Assembly: GCF_001282685.1 (NCBI RefSeq)
Contig: NZ_LN875032.1
Coordinates: forward strand, 68,032 to 132,031
DNA length: 64,000 bases
Source of the DNA: Niameybacter massiliensis
GTDB lineage: Bacteria; Bacillota; Clostridia; Lachnospirales; Cellulosilyticaceae
Direction of reading: 5' to 3'
The notes under the pieces were generated by a model that worked only from the letters and a program-made list of their open reading frames with translations, had not been told where the DNA came from and ran no database searches. Below, one piece after another: positions 36,849-46,382 of this stretch. Made by a program: the position numbers and the translations under genes. How positions within the stretch are numbered: position 1 is the first letter of the stretch; each line of letters begins with the position of its first letter.

Positions 36849-36915
36849 TTTTGTTTCCTCCATAATTTTTAATATATTAATTAAATGTATAATAATTAGT
36901 TTTTAATTAAAACCT

Positions 36916-36944
36916 ATTATATAGTCCACGATTTTATTTGTCAA
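36916..36944 (-). promoter_or_regulatory. Consensus promoter of the aromatic operon
   Basis: The minus strand has TTGACA (36944-36939), a 17-base spacer and TATAAT (36921-36916), a perfect match. The -35 box lies in the last codons of rsmA, so the operon starts inside the end of the gene upstream. Confidence 0.93.
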
Positions 36945-37818
36945 TTAACTTTTTTCTATAATTGTCTATAAAATTAGATAACATAGCGTAATCTTCAAGA
37001 GAAAGAGTCTCTCCTCTTGTACTTGCACCAATACCACTTTCCTCTAAAGCATTTTTAAGATCTTCCTTATCTAAGCCTAGATTTCCGTTAGATGCTAATG
37101 TATTTAAAAGGGTTTTTCTTCTTTGAGAGAATGCTGCTTTAATGATTTTAAGCATTTGTTCTGCATTGTCTACATCTACTATAGATTTTTCATGTAAAGA
37201 AAGTTTAATAACAGCTGAATCTACATTAGGACGTGGCATAAAGCAATTTTGTGGTACATTTGCTACAAGGCTTGTACTACAATAGTAATTCATAGCCACT
37301 GTAATAGCTCCATATTGCTTATTACCTGGTTTAGATGCCATACGATCTGCTACTTCTTTTTGTACCATAACTGTAATACTTTCAATTGGTAAGTTATGTT
37401 CAAGAAGCATCATAATGATTGGTGTTGTAATGTAATATGGTAAGTTAGCTACAACTTTAATCTTTCTATTTGGAGATTCTTCTTCAATAAGTGATTTAAG
37501 GTCTACTTTTAATACATCTTTATGGATTAACTTGAAATGCTCATTGTGTCCATATTCTTCTTTTAAAATCGGAATAAGCTGATCATCTATTTCAATAGAA
37601 ATTACTTTACCTGCATTCTCAAGTAGGGCTTGTGTTACACTTCCTATCCCTGGACCAATCTCTATAACACAGTCCTCTTTTGTAATATCTGCAGCAGCAA
37701 TGATTTTATCTAAAACTCTTGGATCAATAAGAAAGTTTTGGCCAAATTTCTTTTGGAAAGCAAAAGGATACTTATTTAATATCGCCTTCGTACCTTCAGG
37801 TGTTGCTATTCGGTTCAT
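36934..37818 (-). CDS. rsmA: 16S rRNA (adenine1518/1519-N6) dimethyltransferase
   Basis: 294 residues from ATG 37816-37818 (MNRIATPEGTK), chosen for AAAGGAG upstream; a start at 37848 lacks a clear site. Motifs: KKFGQNFLID, SAM-binding VIEIGPGIGSVTQ, and the catalytic NLPYYITTPI. It dimethylates two adenines near the 3' end of 16S rRNA (also called KsgA). Its end overlaps the aromatic promoter. Confidence 0.96.
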   Translation of the reverse strand: MNRIATPEGTKAILNKYPFAFQKKFGQNFLIDPRVLDKIIAAADITKEDCVIEIGPGIGSVTQALLENAGKVISIEIDDQLIPILKEEYGHNEHFKLIHKDVLKVDLKSLIEEESPNRKIKVVANLPYYITTPIIMMLLEHNLPIESITVMVQKEVADRMASKPGNKQYGAITVAMNYYCSTSLVANVPQNCFMPRPNVDSAVIKLSLHEKSIVDVDNAEQMLKIIKAAFSQRRKTLLNTLASNGNLGLDKEDLKNALEESGIGASTRGETLSLEDYAMLSNFIDNYRKKLIDK

Positions 37819-37893
37819 ATCGTTCACTCCTTTACTGTTTATCATCATACCATACCCATATCAATATTGTATAGTCTACCATACTTTAGACGC

Positions 37894-37928
37894 AAAAAAG
37901 GAACTATTACCCTTAATGTAACAGTCCC
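37894..37928 (-). terminator. Terminator of the YabE-like gene
   Basis: On the minus strand GGGACTGTTAC pairs with GTAATAGTTCC around an 8-base loop, then TTTTTT. It separates the gene from rsmA. Confidence 0.85.
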
Positions 37929-37942
37929 TCTAAGCCTGTATT

Positions 37943-38965
37943 TTAATAATTTTTACGTTCTGCACGAACATCAACATTTTGATCTTGTAAAATATAAACT
38001 TGTTTACTACGTCTTCCAAATTGTTTACATTCACTATTTGTATTCATAAATAAGTCTATATCATAACCCTTAATAGCTCCGCCTGTATCACCTGCGATGG
38101 CAATGCCATAGCCTTCAACATATAAAACTGTCCCCAGTGGAATAATCTTAGGATCTACAGCCACCATTCCTACGAATGTAGGCATACCTGATGCTGTTTT
38201 TCCTGACCATTGATCCCCTTCAACGTCTGTGTAAGCTGTTGCTTCCAACGTAAGTGCCTTTGTATATTCATACATTTTTCCAGTAGCAGAATCTTTAATA
38301 ATGTTTTTCTTGCCTTCTTGAACCACTTTTGTTACAGGTTCTTTTATTACAAATTCTTCTTTGACAGTTTCAGATTGAACTTCACCGCCAAAGCGCACGA
38401 TTTCAACAGTTTTTTCTTTAAGGCCTGTTGCACCTTGTTCTATAACCTTTAATTCACCAGCTGCAAGAGTTGTTACTTCTTCTACTGTCTTTTCAAAAGG
38501 AATTTCCTCTTGTACAACTTCTACTGCAACTTCTCTTGTTTTAACACTTACTTCAACATCATCTGTGATAGGTGTATCTAAAGCTGGTGTTACTTCACTA
38601 TGTTCATCAAGTTTTATATGTCTATTGTCAATTAGTTCGCCAACTGTCATTGCAGATGTTTTAAATGTACTCGCTGATCCATTTACAGTAAGAACTACTG
38701 TTGGTTTCCATCTTGTAACGGTAATTTTCATACCATCCTCGATTGCTGTCTCCATACTTGGTTCAACCTCATCTTTATCACCTAAAACAATTTCTTGGGC
38801 TGCTAATATATCACTCACCGATTGATGTAATGTTTCATACTGTGTTACTTTCCCATCTTCAACAATTGCTACTGTTTTCGATAGGGATTGATACGCTGTG
38901 ATTGTGCCTGTACCGAGCATAAACAGCGCCACAATCAATAAAGCTATCCTAATTCGATTTTTCAT
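37943..38965 (-). CDS. yabE: YabE-like cell-wall protein with DUF348, G5 and 3D domains
   Basis: 340 residues from ATG 38963-38965, chosen because AAGGAGG lies 5 bases before it; a longer in-frame start at 39028 has no site. An N-terminal membrane segment (IALLIVALFMLGTG) is followed by two DUF348 repeats (about 30-140), a G5 domain (about 145-225) and a C-terminal 3D domain with its three Asp in GDTGGAIKGYDIDLF. Such proteins are muralytic, resembling resuscitation-promoting factors. The order tatD - yabE - rsmA matches B. subtilis, except that rnmV is absent. Confidence 0.93.
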   Translation of the reverse strand: MKNRIRIALLIVALFMLGTGTITAYQSLSKTVAIVEDGKVTQYETLHQSVSDILAAQEIVLGDKDEVEPSMETAIEDGMKITVTRWKPTVVLTVNGSASTFKTSAMTVGELIDNRHIKLDEHSEVTPALDTPITDDVEVSVKTREVAVEVVQEEIPFEKTVEEVTTLAAGELKVIEQGATGLKEKTVEIVRFGGEVQSETVKEEFVIKEPVTKVVQEGKKNIIKDSATGKMYEYTKALTLEATAYTDVEGDQWSGKTASGMPTFVGMVAVDPKIIPLGTVLYVEGYGIAIAGDTGGAIKGYDIDLFMNTNSECKQFGRRSKQVYILQDQNVDVRAERKNY

Positions 38966-38991
38966 GATTACCTCCTTGAATCCGGTTGCTA

Positions 38992-39119
38992 CTTTGATAG
39001 AAAGTTTAGTATTATTTTTATTTATCAAAGCAGTAAGGTTTCAACCTCTCATTTCTACAATCGTGCTTATCGGCGCTTTACTGGAAATAAAATATAGCAT
39101 AATTTTTAAATGCTATATT
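38992..39119 (-). promoter_or_regulatory. Structured 5' leader of the YabE-like gene
   Basis: The leader can form an initial hairpin AATATAGCAT / ATGCTATATT (about 39090-39117), a domain closed by CAGTAA (39078-39083) with TTACTG (39031-39036), and a third stem CTTTGATA (39023-39030 region) with TATCAAAG (38992-38999). It does not match a riboswitch consensus I know; c-di-AMP control is common for this protein class, but the core motif was not found. Confidence 0.45.
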
Positions 39120-39123
39120 ATGA

Positions 39124-39152
39124 ATTGTAATATAAATTATTTTTTAAATCAA
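39124..39152 (-). promoter_or_regulatory. Promoter of the YabE-like gene
   Basis: Minus strand: TTGATT (39152-39147), 17-base spacer, TACAAT (39129-39124). The rest of the gap to 39460 is AT-rich and shows nothing else clear. Confidence 0.75.
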
Positions 39153-39459
39153 GCTTTTTGTAATACTTTTTGCCAGGCAGTGGCTATTTTTCCATTTCTT
39201 CCATCTTACAAACCCTTATTTTTCAATGCCTCCTTTATTAATTTAAAATATTTTCCATTTTTCCAATTTAACATCTTTGTAACATTTACTTAATACCATT
39301 TATATGTTCTTAAATGTGATTTAGTACTAAAAATACATTTTTTATTTTTATATTTTAAGTTTTTACCATTTTGTAACATTTTATACTCCATTTTATGTAT
39401 TTATATATAAATATATAGATACACACAATGTTTATTAATACTAAACTTTTTATTTCAAC

Positions 39460-39496
39460 AAAAAAGTCTCTTCATTGTTTATGAAGAGACTTTTTT
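39460..39496. terminator. Terminator after tatD
   Basis: A 16-base perfect stem AAAAAAGTCTCTTCAT / ATGAAGAGACTTTTTT with a 5-base loop. Confidence 0.9.
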
Positions 39497-40255
39497 CTAT
39501 ATCTTAAAGAGTTTTTTTGTGTTTTCTAACGTTATTCTAGCTACTTCTTCTTCTGTAATTCCCTTTATTTCAGCAATCTTTTGCATTACAAATGGTAAAT
39601 AAGAAGAATCATTTCTTTTTCCTCTATGAGGTACTGGCGTTAAATAAGGACAATCCGTTTCTATAAGTATAGATTCTAACGGTATACGCTCCACTACTTC
39701 TACAGTTTTTCTTGCATTCTTAAATGTTAAGGAACCACCGATTCCTATATAAAATCCTCTCTTTACATATTCAACAGCTAATTCGTGGCTACCTGAAAAG
39801 CAGTGAATAACACCTTCTTTGATACCACTATCTTTTATAATATCAAATGTGAGTTGACTTGCATCCCTACTATGAATACTTACTGGCAGGTCTAACTTCT
39901 TTGCAAGCTCTAACTGAGCTTTAAACCATTTAACTTGTTCTTCTTCTGATGAGTGATTATAGTAATAATCTAATCCGATCTCACCTATTCCTACTACTTT
40001 AGGATGTCTCGCCATTTCTTCTAATGTTTCAATGTCATTCATTGTCATTGTACTTACATCATGAGGATGTACACCTACTGTTGCATAAATAAAGGGATAG
40101 GTTTCAGCAAGAGAAATACTTTCTCTTGATGAAGGCATATCAGCACCTATATTAATAATAAACTCTACTCCTTCTTGGTGTATTCTATTTAAAAGCATGT
40201 CACGATCTTCATCGAATCGTTCATCATTGTAATGAGCATGTGAATCAAAATACAT
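39497..40255 (-). CDS. tatD: TatD-family metal-dependent deoxyribonuclease
   Basis: 252 residues, full family length. Metal ligands are visible in FDSHAHYND, VGVHPHD, GEIGLDYYYN, VSIHSRDA, VIHCFSGS and IETDCPYL. TatD proteins have 3'-5' exonuclease activity and are linked to DNA repair. Gene order with yabE and rsmA is conserved in Firmicutes. It ends in a strong terminator. Confidence 0.94.
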   Translation of the reverse strand: MYFDSHAHYNDERFDEDRDMLLNRIHQEGVEFIINIGADMPSSRESISLAETYPFIYATVGVHPHDVSTMTMNDIETLEEMARHPKVVGIGEIGLDYYYNHSSEEEQVKWFKAQLELAKKLDLPVSIHSRDASQLTFDIIKDSGIKEGVIHCFSGSHELAVEYVKRGFYIGIGGSLTFKNARKTVEVVERIPLESILIETDCPYLTPVPHRGKRNDSSYLPFVMQKIAEIKGITEEEVARITLENTKKLFKI

Positions 40256-40337
40256 AACAATCTCCTTCTATCATTTATTAATAATCTTTACTGTGTATTA
40301 TAGCAGTATTCTTTATAAAATAAACTATATCTAAGTT

Positions 40338-40384
40338 AAAAGACTCTATCTAAATCGCTGTGTAGTGATTTAAATAGAGTCTTT
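40338..40384 (-). terminator. Terminator after the nucleotidase-like gene
   Basis: AAAGACTCTATcTAAATC pairs with GATTTAaATAGAGTCTTT around an 8- to 9-base loop. Confidence 0.85.
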
Positions 40385-40394
40385 CTCTAACCTA

Positions 40395-40997
40395 TTAAAT
40401 AATTTCTTTTTCTATTTCATAATATTTCTCATGTATATCAGGGTAACATTCATTTATAATCCACTTTTCAAAATCTCTCCACCCTTTAACTCTAGGATAA
40501 CTAGAACAAGCATTTTGATTATGTGGTCTATCAAAAATTACAGGTGTTCCCCCTGCTTCTCTAAAATCTATAATATTATGCATACCATCATCTAATAGAT
40601 AATCTCCTTTTACCATATGCTTCACTGAACATATAATAATGTGGTTTTGTGGAAAGAATGGCATATAGTTTCTAATCCACTCATATTTTGCTTCTACCGA
40701 CCTTGGATGAGCTGCCGTTACAATATACATATCAAATAAATTACTCTCATATAACCTTTGGAATGTTTCAATAGCTTCTAATACAGGCTCTAAGTTTCTA
40801 AACAATTCCGGTTGATGCATGAGTTCTAATATTTCCTCACCAAAAATAGATACTAAGTCCCAACACACACAATCATCTGTTGTATAGTTTGTATCGTATT
40901 TCTCATTAAAGATTTCAACTACACCTTTAATATATTCTGCCAGTACGTCATCTTGGTCAATTAAGAGTACAGGTTTATGTTTTTGCAAAGTCCTCAC
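40395..40997 (-). CDS. HAD-family 5'(3')-deoxyribonucleotidase-like protein
   Basis: 200 residues. The HAD nucleophile motif appears as LLIDQDDVLAEY near residue 12, followed by the cap region with CVCWDLVSIFGEEIL, the Thr/Lys motif (VTAAHP; KAEYEW-like), and the acid pair LLDDGMHNI. This pattern matches NT5C-type nucleotidases that remove phosphate from deoxynucleotides. The gene lies between tatD and a small coiled-coil gene. The exact substrate is not known. Confidence 0.8.
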   Translation of the reverse strand: MRTLQKHKPVLLIDQDDVLAEYIKGVVEIFNEKYDTNYTTDDCVCWDLVSIFGEEILELMHQPELFRNLEPVLEAIETFQRLYESNLFDMYIVTAAHPRSVEAKYEWIRNYMPFFPQNHIIICSVKHMVKGDYLLDDGMHNIIDFREAGGTPVIFDRPHNQNACSSYPRVKGWRDFEKWIINECYPDIHEKYYEIEKEII

Positions 40998-41086
40998 CTT
41001 CCTTATCGCTAAATACTCCTGGGTCTTCTATCATATCTAAATAGATGTGATTTGTCCATTTACACTTTTAGGTTACTATTATTTTA

Positions 41087-41275
41087 TTATTGAGATAATT
41101 TTTCGTTCCTTATTTGTTTTAATTTTTCAATCTCCATTAATAGAGCTTCCTTTTTACGTAAAGTGTTTTCTGGTTGTTTATTATAAGGTGAGTTTTTAAA
41201 CTGAATATCTAAGGTTTGTAAAACTACCCTTCGTCTTTTAATTTCTTCATCTATACTTTTGATGTCATTTATCAT
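41087..41275 (-). CDS. Small coiled-coil protein, unknown
   Basis: 62 residues, highly charged and helical (EEIKRRRVVLQTLDIQF; LLMEIEKLKQIRNEKL), start ATG 41275 with AAGGAG-type sequence upstream. It lies 16 bases after the acetyltransferase gene and is probably co-transcribed with it. Not recognised. Confidence 0.6.
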   Translation of the reverse strand: MINDIKSIDEEIKRRRVVLQTLDIQFKNSPYNKQPENTLRKKEALLMEIEKLKQIRNEKLSQ

Positions 41276-41291
41276 TTTTTAACTCCTTGAT

Positions 41292-42464
41292 TTAAAAATA
41301 ATCATATAAAGCGACCTTACTACGTTCTGTCTTAAAGAACGACTTCATAGATTCTGATGTTTGATTCCATTGTATCTTCTCAAGAGTATCTAAATCTAGT
41401 AGCGTTCTGAATCCAATCAATACTTGTGCAAGGTCTCTAATATCTAGTACAAAGTCTGCTTGTTTATCTGTTTTTGATACAGTTACTTCTTTATTAATGT
41501 TTATTTCAAAACAACCATCATTCCATTCACAAATATCATCCTTTACGCCTATTACAAATGTACCATTTTTTACAAAATTATAAGCTTCCAATGCTTTTTG
41601 TACATCTATAATTTTTGCCATCATATAGCTTTGAATCGATGCATTACATCTAGGATTACTAAGTACATCTAATATTAAATCATGTTCTTTTACATTCATT
41701 TGAACATTAAATACTTGGGCACTATGGGTAGAAATATAGTTCAATAAACTTCTAAGGGTAGACATATTACTATATTGCATCTCAACAACTTCAAAAGTTA
41801 ATGTAGCATGTATGAGTTTATAGATCATATACCCTTGTATCTTACCTTCTGTGTTTCTATATAATACAGTATAATAATCTAATTTTCTACTTATACGACG
41901 TTCCCAATGATGCTTGTCCCTTATGCAAGATCCATTTAAACCTTGTATATACCCTTCATAGTAGTTATTAAGTTCTAACCTATTGGTTTCACTTAAGTAT
42001 TCTATATATCCTTCATTCCTAAACTTTTTGAGTTTATCTATTTCAAATGTATAAGTTAAATTGTTATAACACCATTTCCATCCTAATTTTTGATAAAACT
42101 CATAAGAAAAAGGTGCAAGTAGAGAATACACAGCCCCTTGTTCATACATTACTTTAATACCTTCTTTAATAAGATTACTACAAATTCCACCACTCCTATA
42201 AGTACTTGCTGTTGCTACTCCACCTAATCCTGCCATTTTAAGGCATTTACCATCTACATATATTTGACGATAAGGTATCGTTATACAACTTGCTAATACC
42301 TCACCATCAAAACTTCCTAATATAGTTTCTCTCTCCGGTGTCGATAAGTTCCAGTCTGTCTTAAAATCTTCTTCTGTGCACATTTTAAAACAATAGGTCA
42401 TCAAGTCAATAAAGCGGTTTTCATAAATTGATTTATTCTCATTGATTTTAATAATCTTATTCAT
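41292..42464 (-). CDS. Eis-like GNAT-family N-acetyltransferase
   Basis: 390 residues from ATG 42462-42464 (MNKIIKINENKSIYENRF), chosen because GAGGAG lies 7 bases upstream; a frame extension to 42560 is rejected. A GNAT fold with acetyl-CoA binding is seen near GLGGVATASTYRSGGICSNLIK. The large size with a second GNAT-like half and a C-terminal sterol-carrier-like part (about residues 280-390) matches the Eis family, which acetylates amines such as aminoglycosides. The true acceptor is unknown. Confidence 0.85.
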   Translation of the reverse strand: MNKIIKINENKSIYENRFIDLMTYCFKMCTEEDFKTDWNLSTPERETILGSFDGEVLASCITIPYRQIYVDGKCLKMAGLGGVATASTYRSGGICSNLIKEGIKVMYEQGAVYSLLAPFSYEFYQKLGWKWCYNNLTYTFEIDKLKKFRNEGYIEYLSETNRLELNNYYEGYIQGLNGSCIRDKHHWERRISRKLDYYTVLYRNTEGKIQGYMIYKLIHATLTFEVVEMQYSNMSTLRSLLNYISTHSAQVFNVQMNVKEHDLILDVLSNPRCNASIQSYMMAKIIDVQKALEAYNFVKNGTFVIGVKDDICEWNDGCFEININKEVTVSKTDKQADFVLDIRDLAQVLIGFRTLLDLDTLEKIQWNQTSESMKSFFKTERSKVALYDYF

Positions 42465-42614
42465 GTACTCTCTCCTCATACTTATCCTTATAAGCTTTAT
42501 TTTAATCTTTTTATATATTTTTTGCAAAACTTTAAACATTTTCTCCTTAGACAAGCACACTTGTAAATAACTGGAAATATTATTAATATATAATACTTTA
42601 AAGGAGGTTCCTTC

Positions 42615-43976
42615 ATGTCACGACTTCCGCAGATTGGTTCTGTATTTCCTAATTTTCATGGAACGAGTAGTACAGGTAAGTGGAGTATTGTATGTGTTTC
42701 TTCAAATACAAACAATGATACTTGTTCTAACCTTTTAGGTCATAATGATTACTTTAATAAAAATGACATTGAAATTGTGCATTTCCCAGCCCGTACATCT
42801 GATACTACTCTTTATATTATAGATTCTAATTATATACTTAGAGCAGCCCTTCATAATGATGAAAGCTCCCCATTGACTGTTACTCATTTAGTTAATATTG
42901 TTGATTCATTGCGTTCACAACACAAGCCTCAAAGTATACGTCAACAACCAGTTAATCCTGCATGCCCTGATATTGAACGAATTGTTGGTCAATATGTTCT
43001 AGGTAATCCTAGTAATGTAGACCCTTATTTATTAGATTTTGTAGTCTATGCCTTTGCTCTTATCCAACCTAACTTAACACTAGATGTCTACTCAAGACGT
43101 TATTTACAACAACTCGCAGACTTACGTTTAATTGATCCTGAATTACAAGTTATCCTAGGCATTGGTGGATGGGGTAATGATGGCTTCTCTGATGCTGCAC
43201 TTACGCCTCAATCCCGCTACAACTTTGCTCGTGAAGTAAAAAAATGGGTAGATGAGTATAAACTAGATGGTGTGGATATTGATTGGGAGTATCCTGGTTC
43301 AAGTGCTGGTGGTATTAAATCTCGTCCACAAGATAGAGAGAACTTTACACTTCTTCTTCAAGCACTTAGAGATGTCTTAGGTCCTAATGCATGGATTAGT
43401 GTAGCTGGTATAGGTGATGCTACTTACATTAAAAATGTAGATATTGCTGGTATTGCACCGATCATTAATTACTTCAACTTAATGTCTTATGATTATACCG
43501 CTGGTGCTACTGGTGCTGCTGGTGCTAAACATCAATCTAACCTTTTCCCTTCTGATATGGCATTTAATAACATTAGCACTGACCTTTATATTCAAAACCT
43601 TATAGCTGCTGGTATGCCTTCAGAAAAAATCCTTCTAGGTGTTGCTTCTTATGGACGTAATGGTGCAACTATTACAAAGACCTATGATCAAATTAGACAA
43701 TCTTATATTAATAAAAATGGCTATACTGTAAGATGGGATAATGTTGCTAAAGCACCTTATATTGTAGATCGAAATGGTAACTTCGTTTTAAGTTTTGATA
43801 ATAATATTTCAATCTACTTTAAAGGTCAATACGTTATTGATAATTGTTTAGGTGGTATCTTCTCTTGGCAAGCCAATATGGATAAAGCTAATATTCTAGC
43901 TAATGCTATGAATTTATCTATTAATGACCCAGCCGAACTTGAAGATATCTTAAAGAAAGAATACCTAGGCGAATAG
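42615..43976 (+). CDS. CotE-like spore coat protein: peroxiredoxin-like + GH18 chitinase domain
   Basis: 453 residues, no signal peptide. Residues 1-105 resemble a shortened peroxiredoxin domain (PQIGSVFPNF; KWSIVCVSSNTNNDTCSN; a Cys near residue 31). Residues about 125-430 are a glycoside hydrolase 18 domain with its DxxDxDxE core as DGVDIDWE (about residues 217-224; Glu is the catalytic acid). This pairing is known from the C. difficile spore coat protein CotE. The expected role is a spore-surface enzyme acting on chitin or GlcNAc polymers. The peroxidatic motif looks degenerate, so peroxidase activity is doubtful. It is single, with a strong terminator. Confidence 0.88.
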   Translation: MSRLPQIGSVFPNFHGTSSTGKWSIVCVSSNTNNDTCSNLLGHNDYFNKNDIEIVHFPARTSDTTLYIIDSNYILRAALHNDESSPLTVTHLVNIVDSLRSQHKPQSIRQQPVNPACPDIERIVGQYVLGNPSNVDPYLLDFVVYAFALIQPNLTLDVYSRRYLQQLADLRLIDPELQVILGIGGWGNDGFSDAALTPQSRYNFAREVKKWVDEYKLDGVDIDWEYPGSSAGGIKSRPQDRENFTLLLQALRDVLGPNAWISVAGIGDATYIKNVDIAGIAPIINYFNLMSYDYTAGATGAAGAKHQSNLFPSDMAFNNISTDLYIQNLIAAGMPSEKILLGVASYGRNGATITKTYDQIRQSYINKNGYTVRWDNVAKAPYIVDRNGNFVLSFDNNISIYFKGQYVIDNCLGGIFSWQANMDKANILANAMNLSINDPAELEDILKKEYLGE

Positions 43977-44028
43977 TATAAAAATAACTACCACTAATTT
44001 TCTAGAATAGTGGTAGTTATTTTTATAC
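43976..44028 (+). terminator. Terminator after the CotE-like gene
   Basis: A 21-base stem (GTATAAAAATAACTACCACTA and its complement) around an 11-base loop, ending in T-rich sequence. Confidence 0.9.
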
Positions 44029-44155
44029 CATTATTTAATTTTTATACAAATCCTATTGATAATGTTATAGGTTACGATATATTATATAGATTGTCTTTAA
44101 ATTTTAACTCAAAGTCTAGAGTTTAAAATTATATTATCTTCGGAGGAATACTAGA

Positions 44156-46219
44156 ATGAAAAAACTTTCATCCAGTATCCAAGCAAAATTCCTATTGCTT
44201 TCTGTAGGTATGATCTGTATTGGCTTATCTATCATGCTATTTCTTATGATGCATCGTGTAACCCTTATGGCTCAACTCAACTACACTCAAAATTCAAGAG
44301 AGCAAATGAATATTGTTTCGGATACTATCCAAACTTTTTATGAACAGGTAGACCAAAATATCAATATGATGGCTACAAATCCTATTATCAAAACAAGTGT
44401 AGGACATATTACAAGCTATAAAGATGCTCCTACAGAAACTTTTATGACTCCAGCTACTAATGGAGGCACTGAACAAATAGCTTATGAGGTATTTGATCAT
44501 TATGCCATTAATCATCCTGGAACTAAATATGTTTATTTTGCAACAAATGATAGCGGTTATCTAAACTGGCCAGAAACAACTATATCTGCTCAATATGATC
44601 CTCGTGAGAGGGCATGGTATAAAGATGCTGAACAAGCACGTGGTAATATTATTCGTACAGCGCCTTATATTGATGCAACTAATACAATGATTATTAGTAA
44701 TGCACGTGCTGTACTTGATGAACTTGGTAATATTCTCGGCGTAATTGGAATTGACGTAGAACAATCTGCTATTAGCGATATTCTTAGTTCTATGAAACTT
44801 GGACGTACAGGCTATTTCATGCTTGTCCATGATACGGGTATGATTATGGCCGATGGTAATAATCCTGATAATAATTATAAACAAATTGATGAAGTAAATA
44901 TTGATGGCTTAGAAAAAATATTTGATACAAGCTTACCTAGCTTTAATATAAAAATTGATGACCAAGCCTACCAAGTTAATGCACAAAAAGTTGAAGGTAC
45001 TGATTGGACTATCGCTTCTCTTATTACTGATAAAGAGCTTAAAGCAACTGCACGTCAAATCTCTACACTTTTCATTATAGTCTCACTGGTAATCTTAGCT
45101 ATTATTAGTGCCTGCATTATTTTTGTTGTAAGACGTATTACTATTCCTATTAAACGTTCTGCCGAACATCTTAATGATATTAGTCGTACAGATTTTTCTA
45201 GAGATATTAATGAATCCTTCTTAAATATGAAGGATGAAGTTGGTGTTATCTTCAAGGGTATTAATGCTATGAAAAATGCATTACTTCAGCTCATTTCTAA
45301 TATTAAAAATGAGTCACATTCTATTGAAGATAAAATCACAACTGTTAAAGAAAATATTGTATCTCTTAATATGCATTTAGAAGATATTTCTGCTACTACT
45401 GAAGAGCTTGCATCAAATATGGAAGAAACATCTGCTACTACTGAACAGATGACAACAATCTCTCAAGATATCCAAAAAGCAGTTAGTTTTATTGCTGAAA
45501 GATCTAGCCAGGGTGCTCAAGATGCAAAAGAAATCAACCAACGTGCTATTGCTACTAAAGAAAATGTACATCAATCTCATCAGAAATCTCAACTTATCTT
45601 CAGCGATACCAAAGCTAAATTAGAAGAAGCTATTGTCTCTTCTCAAGTTGTTAAACAAATTGATGTTCTTTCTGAATCTATTATGCAAATCACAGAACAA
45701 ACTAACCTTTTAGCCCTTAATGCGGCTATTGAGGCGGCTCGTGCTGGTGAAGCTGGACGTGGTTTCTCTGTCGTAGCTGAAGAGATTAGAAAGCTTGCTG
45801 AGCAATCTAAAGAAGCTGTTACTAAAATTCAAGTGATTACTGATACTGTTCAAAGTTCAGTAGGGAATCTATCTGATAGTGCTAATGAGCTTCTTAACTA
45901 TGTGACAACAGATGTAGATGCTGATTATCAAATGATGCTAGAAGTAGCAGACCACTATAGTCATGATGCAAACTATGTAGATGCACTAGTTACAGAATTC
46001 AGTGCTGCAACCCAGGAACTCACAAGTTCCATGGAAAATATCTTACAATCTATTGAATGGGTGTCTCAAGCATCTTGTGAAGGTGCTATTGGTACAAGTA
46101 ATATTGCAGATAAAGTCTACGGTATTACACACTCTTCTTCTGAGGTTATGGAACAGATTTTAGAAACTAAAGAAAGCGTAGATAAACTTGCTCATGAAGT
46201 TGCTAAGTTTAAAATCTAG
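44156..46219 (+). CDS. Methyl-accepting chemotaxis protein with dCACHE-type sensor
   Basis: 687 residues. Helix 1 (about 12-34), an extracytoplasmic sensor domain (about 35-290; [15 protein letters not shown] and [17 protein letters not shown] are CACHE-type motifs), helix 2 (about 300-325), a HAMP linker (about 326-380), and a signalling domain with tip [23 protein letters not shown] (about 510-530). It senses a small ligand outside and passes the signal to CheA. The sensor pattern suggests amino acid or related ligands (inference). An AGGAGG-like site precedes the ATG. Confidence 0.93.
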   Translation: MKKLSSSIQAKFLLLSVGMICIGLSIMLFLMMHRVTLMAQLNYTQNSREQMNIVSDTIQTFYEQVDQNINMMATNPIIKTSVGHITSYKDAPTETFMTPATNGGTEQIAYEVFDHYAINHPGTKYVYFATNDSGYLNWPETTISAQYDPRERAWYKDAEQARGNIIRTAPYIDATNTMIISNARAVLDELGNILGVIGIDVEQSAISDILSSMKLGRTGYFMLVHDTGMIMADGNNPDNNYKQIDEVNIDGLEKIFDTSLPSFNIKIDDQAYQVNAQKVEGTDWTIASLITDKELKATARQISTLFIIVSLVILAIISACIIFVVRRITIPIKRSAEHLNDISRTDFSRDINESFLNMKDEVGVIFKGINAMKNALLQLISNIKNESHSIEDKITTVKENIVSLNMHLEDISATTEELASNMEETSATTEQMTTISQDIQKAVSFIAERSSQGAQDAKEINQRAIATKENVHQSHQKSQLIFSDTKAKLEEAIVSSQVVKQIDVLSESIMQITEQTNLLALNAAIEAARAGEAGRGFSVVAEEIRKLAEQSKEAVTKIQVITDTVQSSVGNLSDSANELLNYVTTDVDADYQMMLEVADHYSHDANYVDALVTEFSAATQELTSSMENILQSIEWVSQASCEGAIGTSNIADKVYGITHSSSEVMEQILETKESVDKLAHEVAKFKI

Positions 46220-46294
46220 TACATAACAATTTATAAAAATAGACATTCTTTATAAACACTGCTATTATATTATTAATTAAAATTTAGCTTAAAC

Positions 46295-46340
46295 AAAAGG
46301 GAGATAAAACTAATATAAAAATTAGTTTTATCTCCCTTTT
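46295..46340. terminator. Bidirectional terminator
   Basis: A 20-base perfect stem AAAAGGGAGATAAAACTAAT with its complement around ATAAAA, between the convergent chemoreceptor and metG. Confidence 0.95.
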
Positions 46341-46382
46341 TATAGGTTATTTATATATTTTTAATAATCTATTACTAATAGA

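Noticed and set aside
36660..36944. T-box upstream of the aromatic operon
   Set aside because: The T-box GGTGG-type motif was not found; the aromatic leader peptide explains the region better.
38992..39119. c-di-AMP (ydaO) riboswitch before the YabE-like gene
   Set aside because: The conserved core could not be found by eye, so only a structured leader is claimed.
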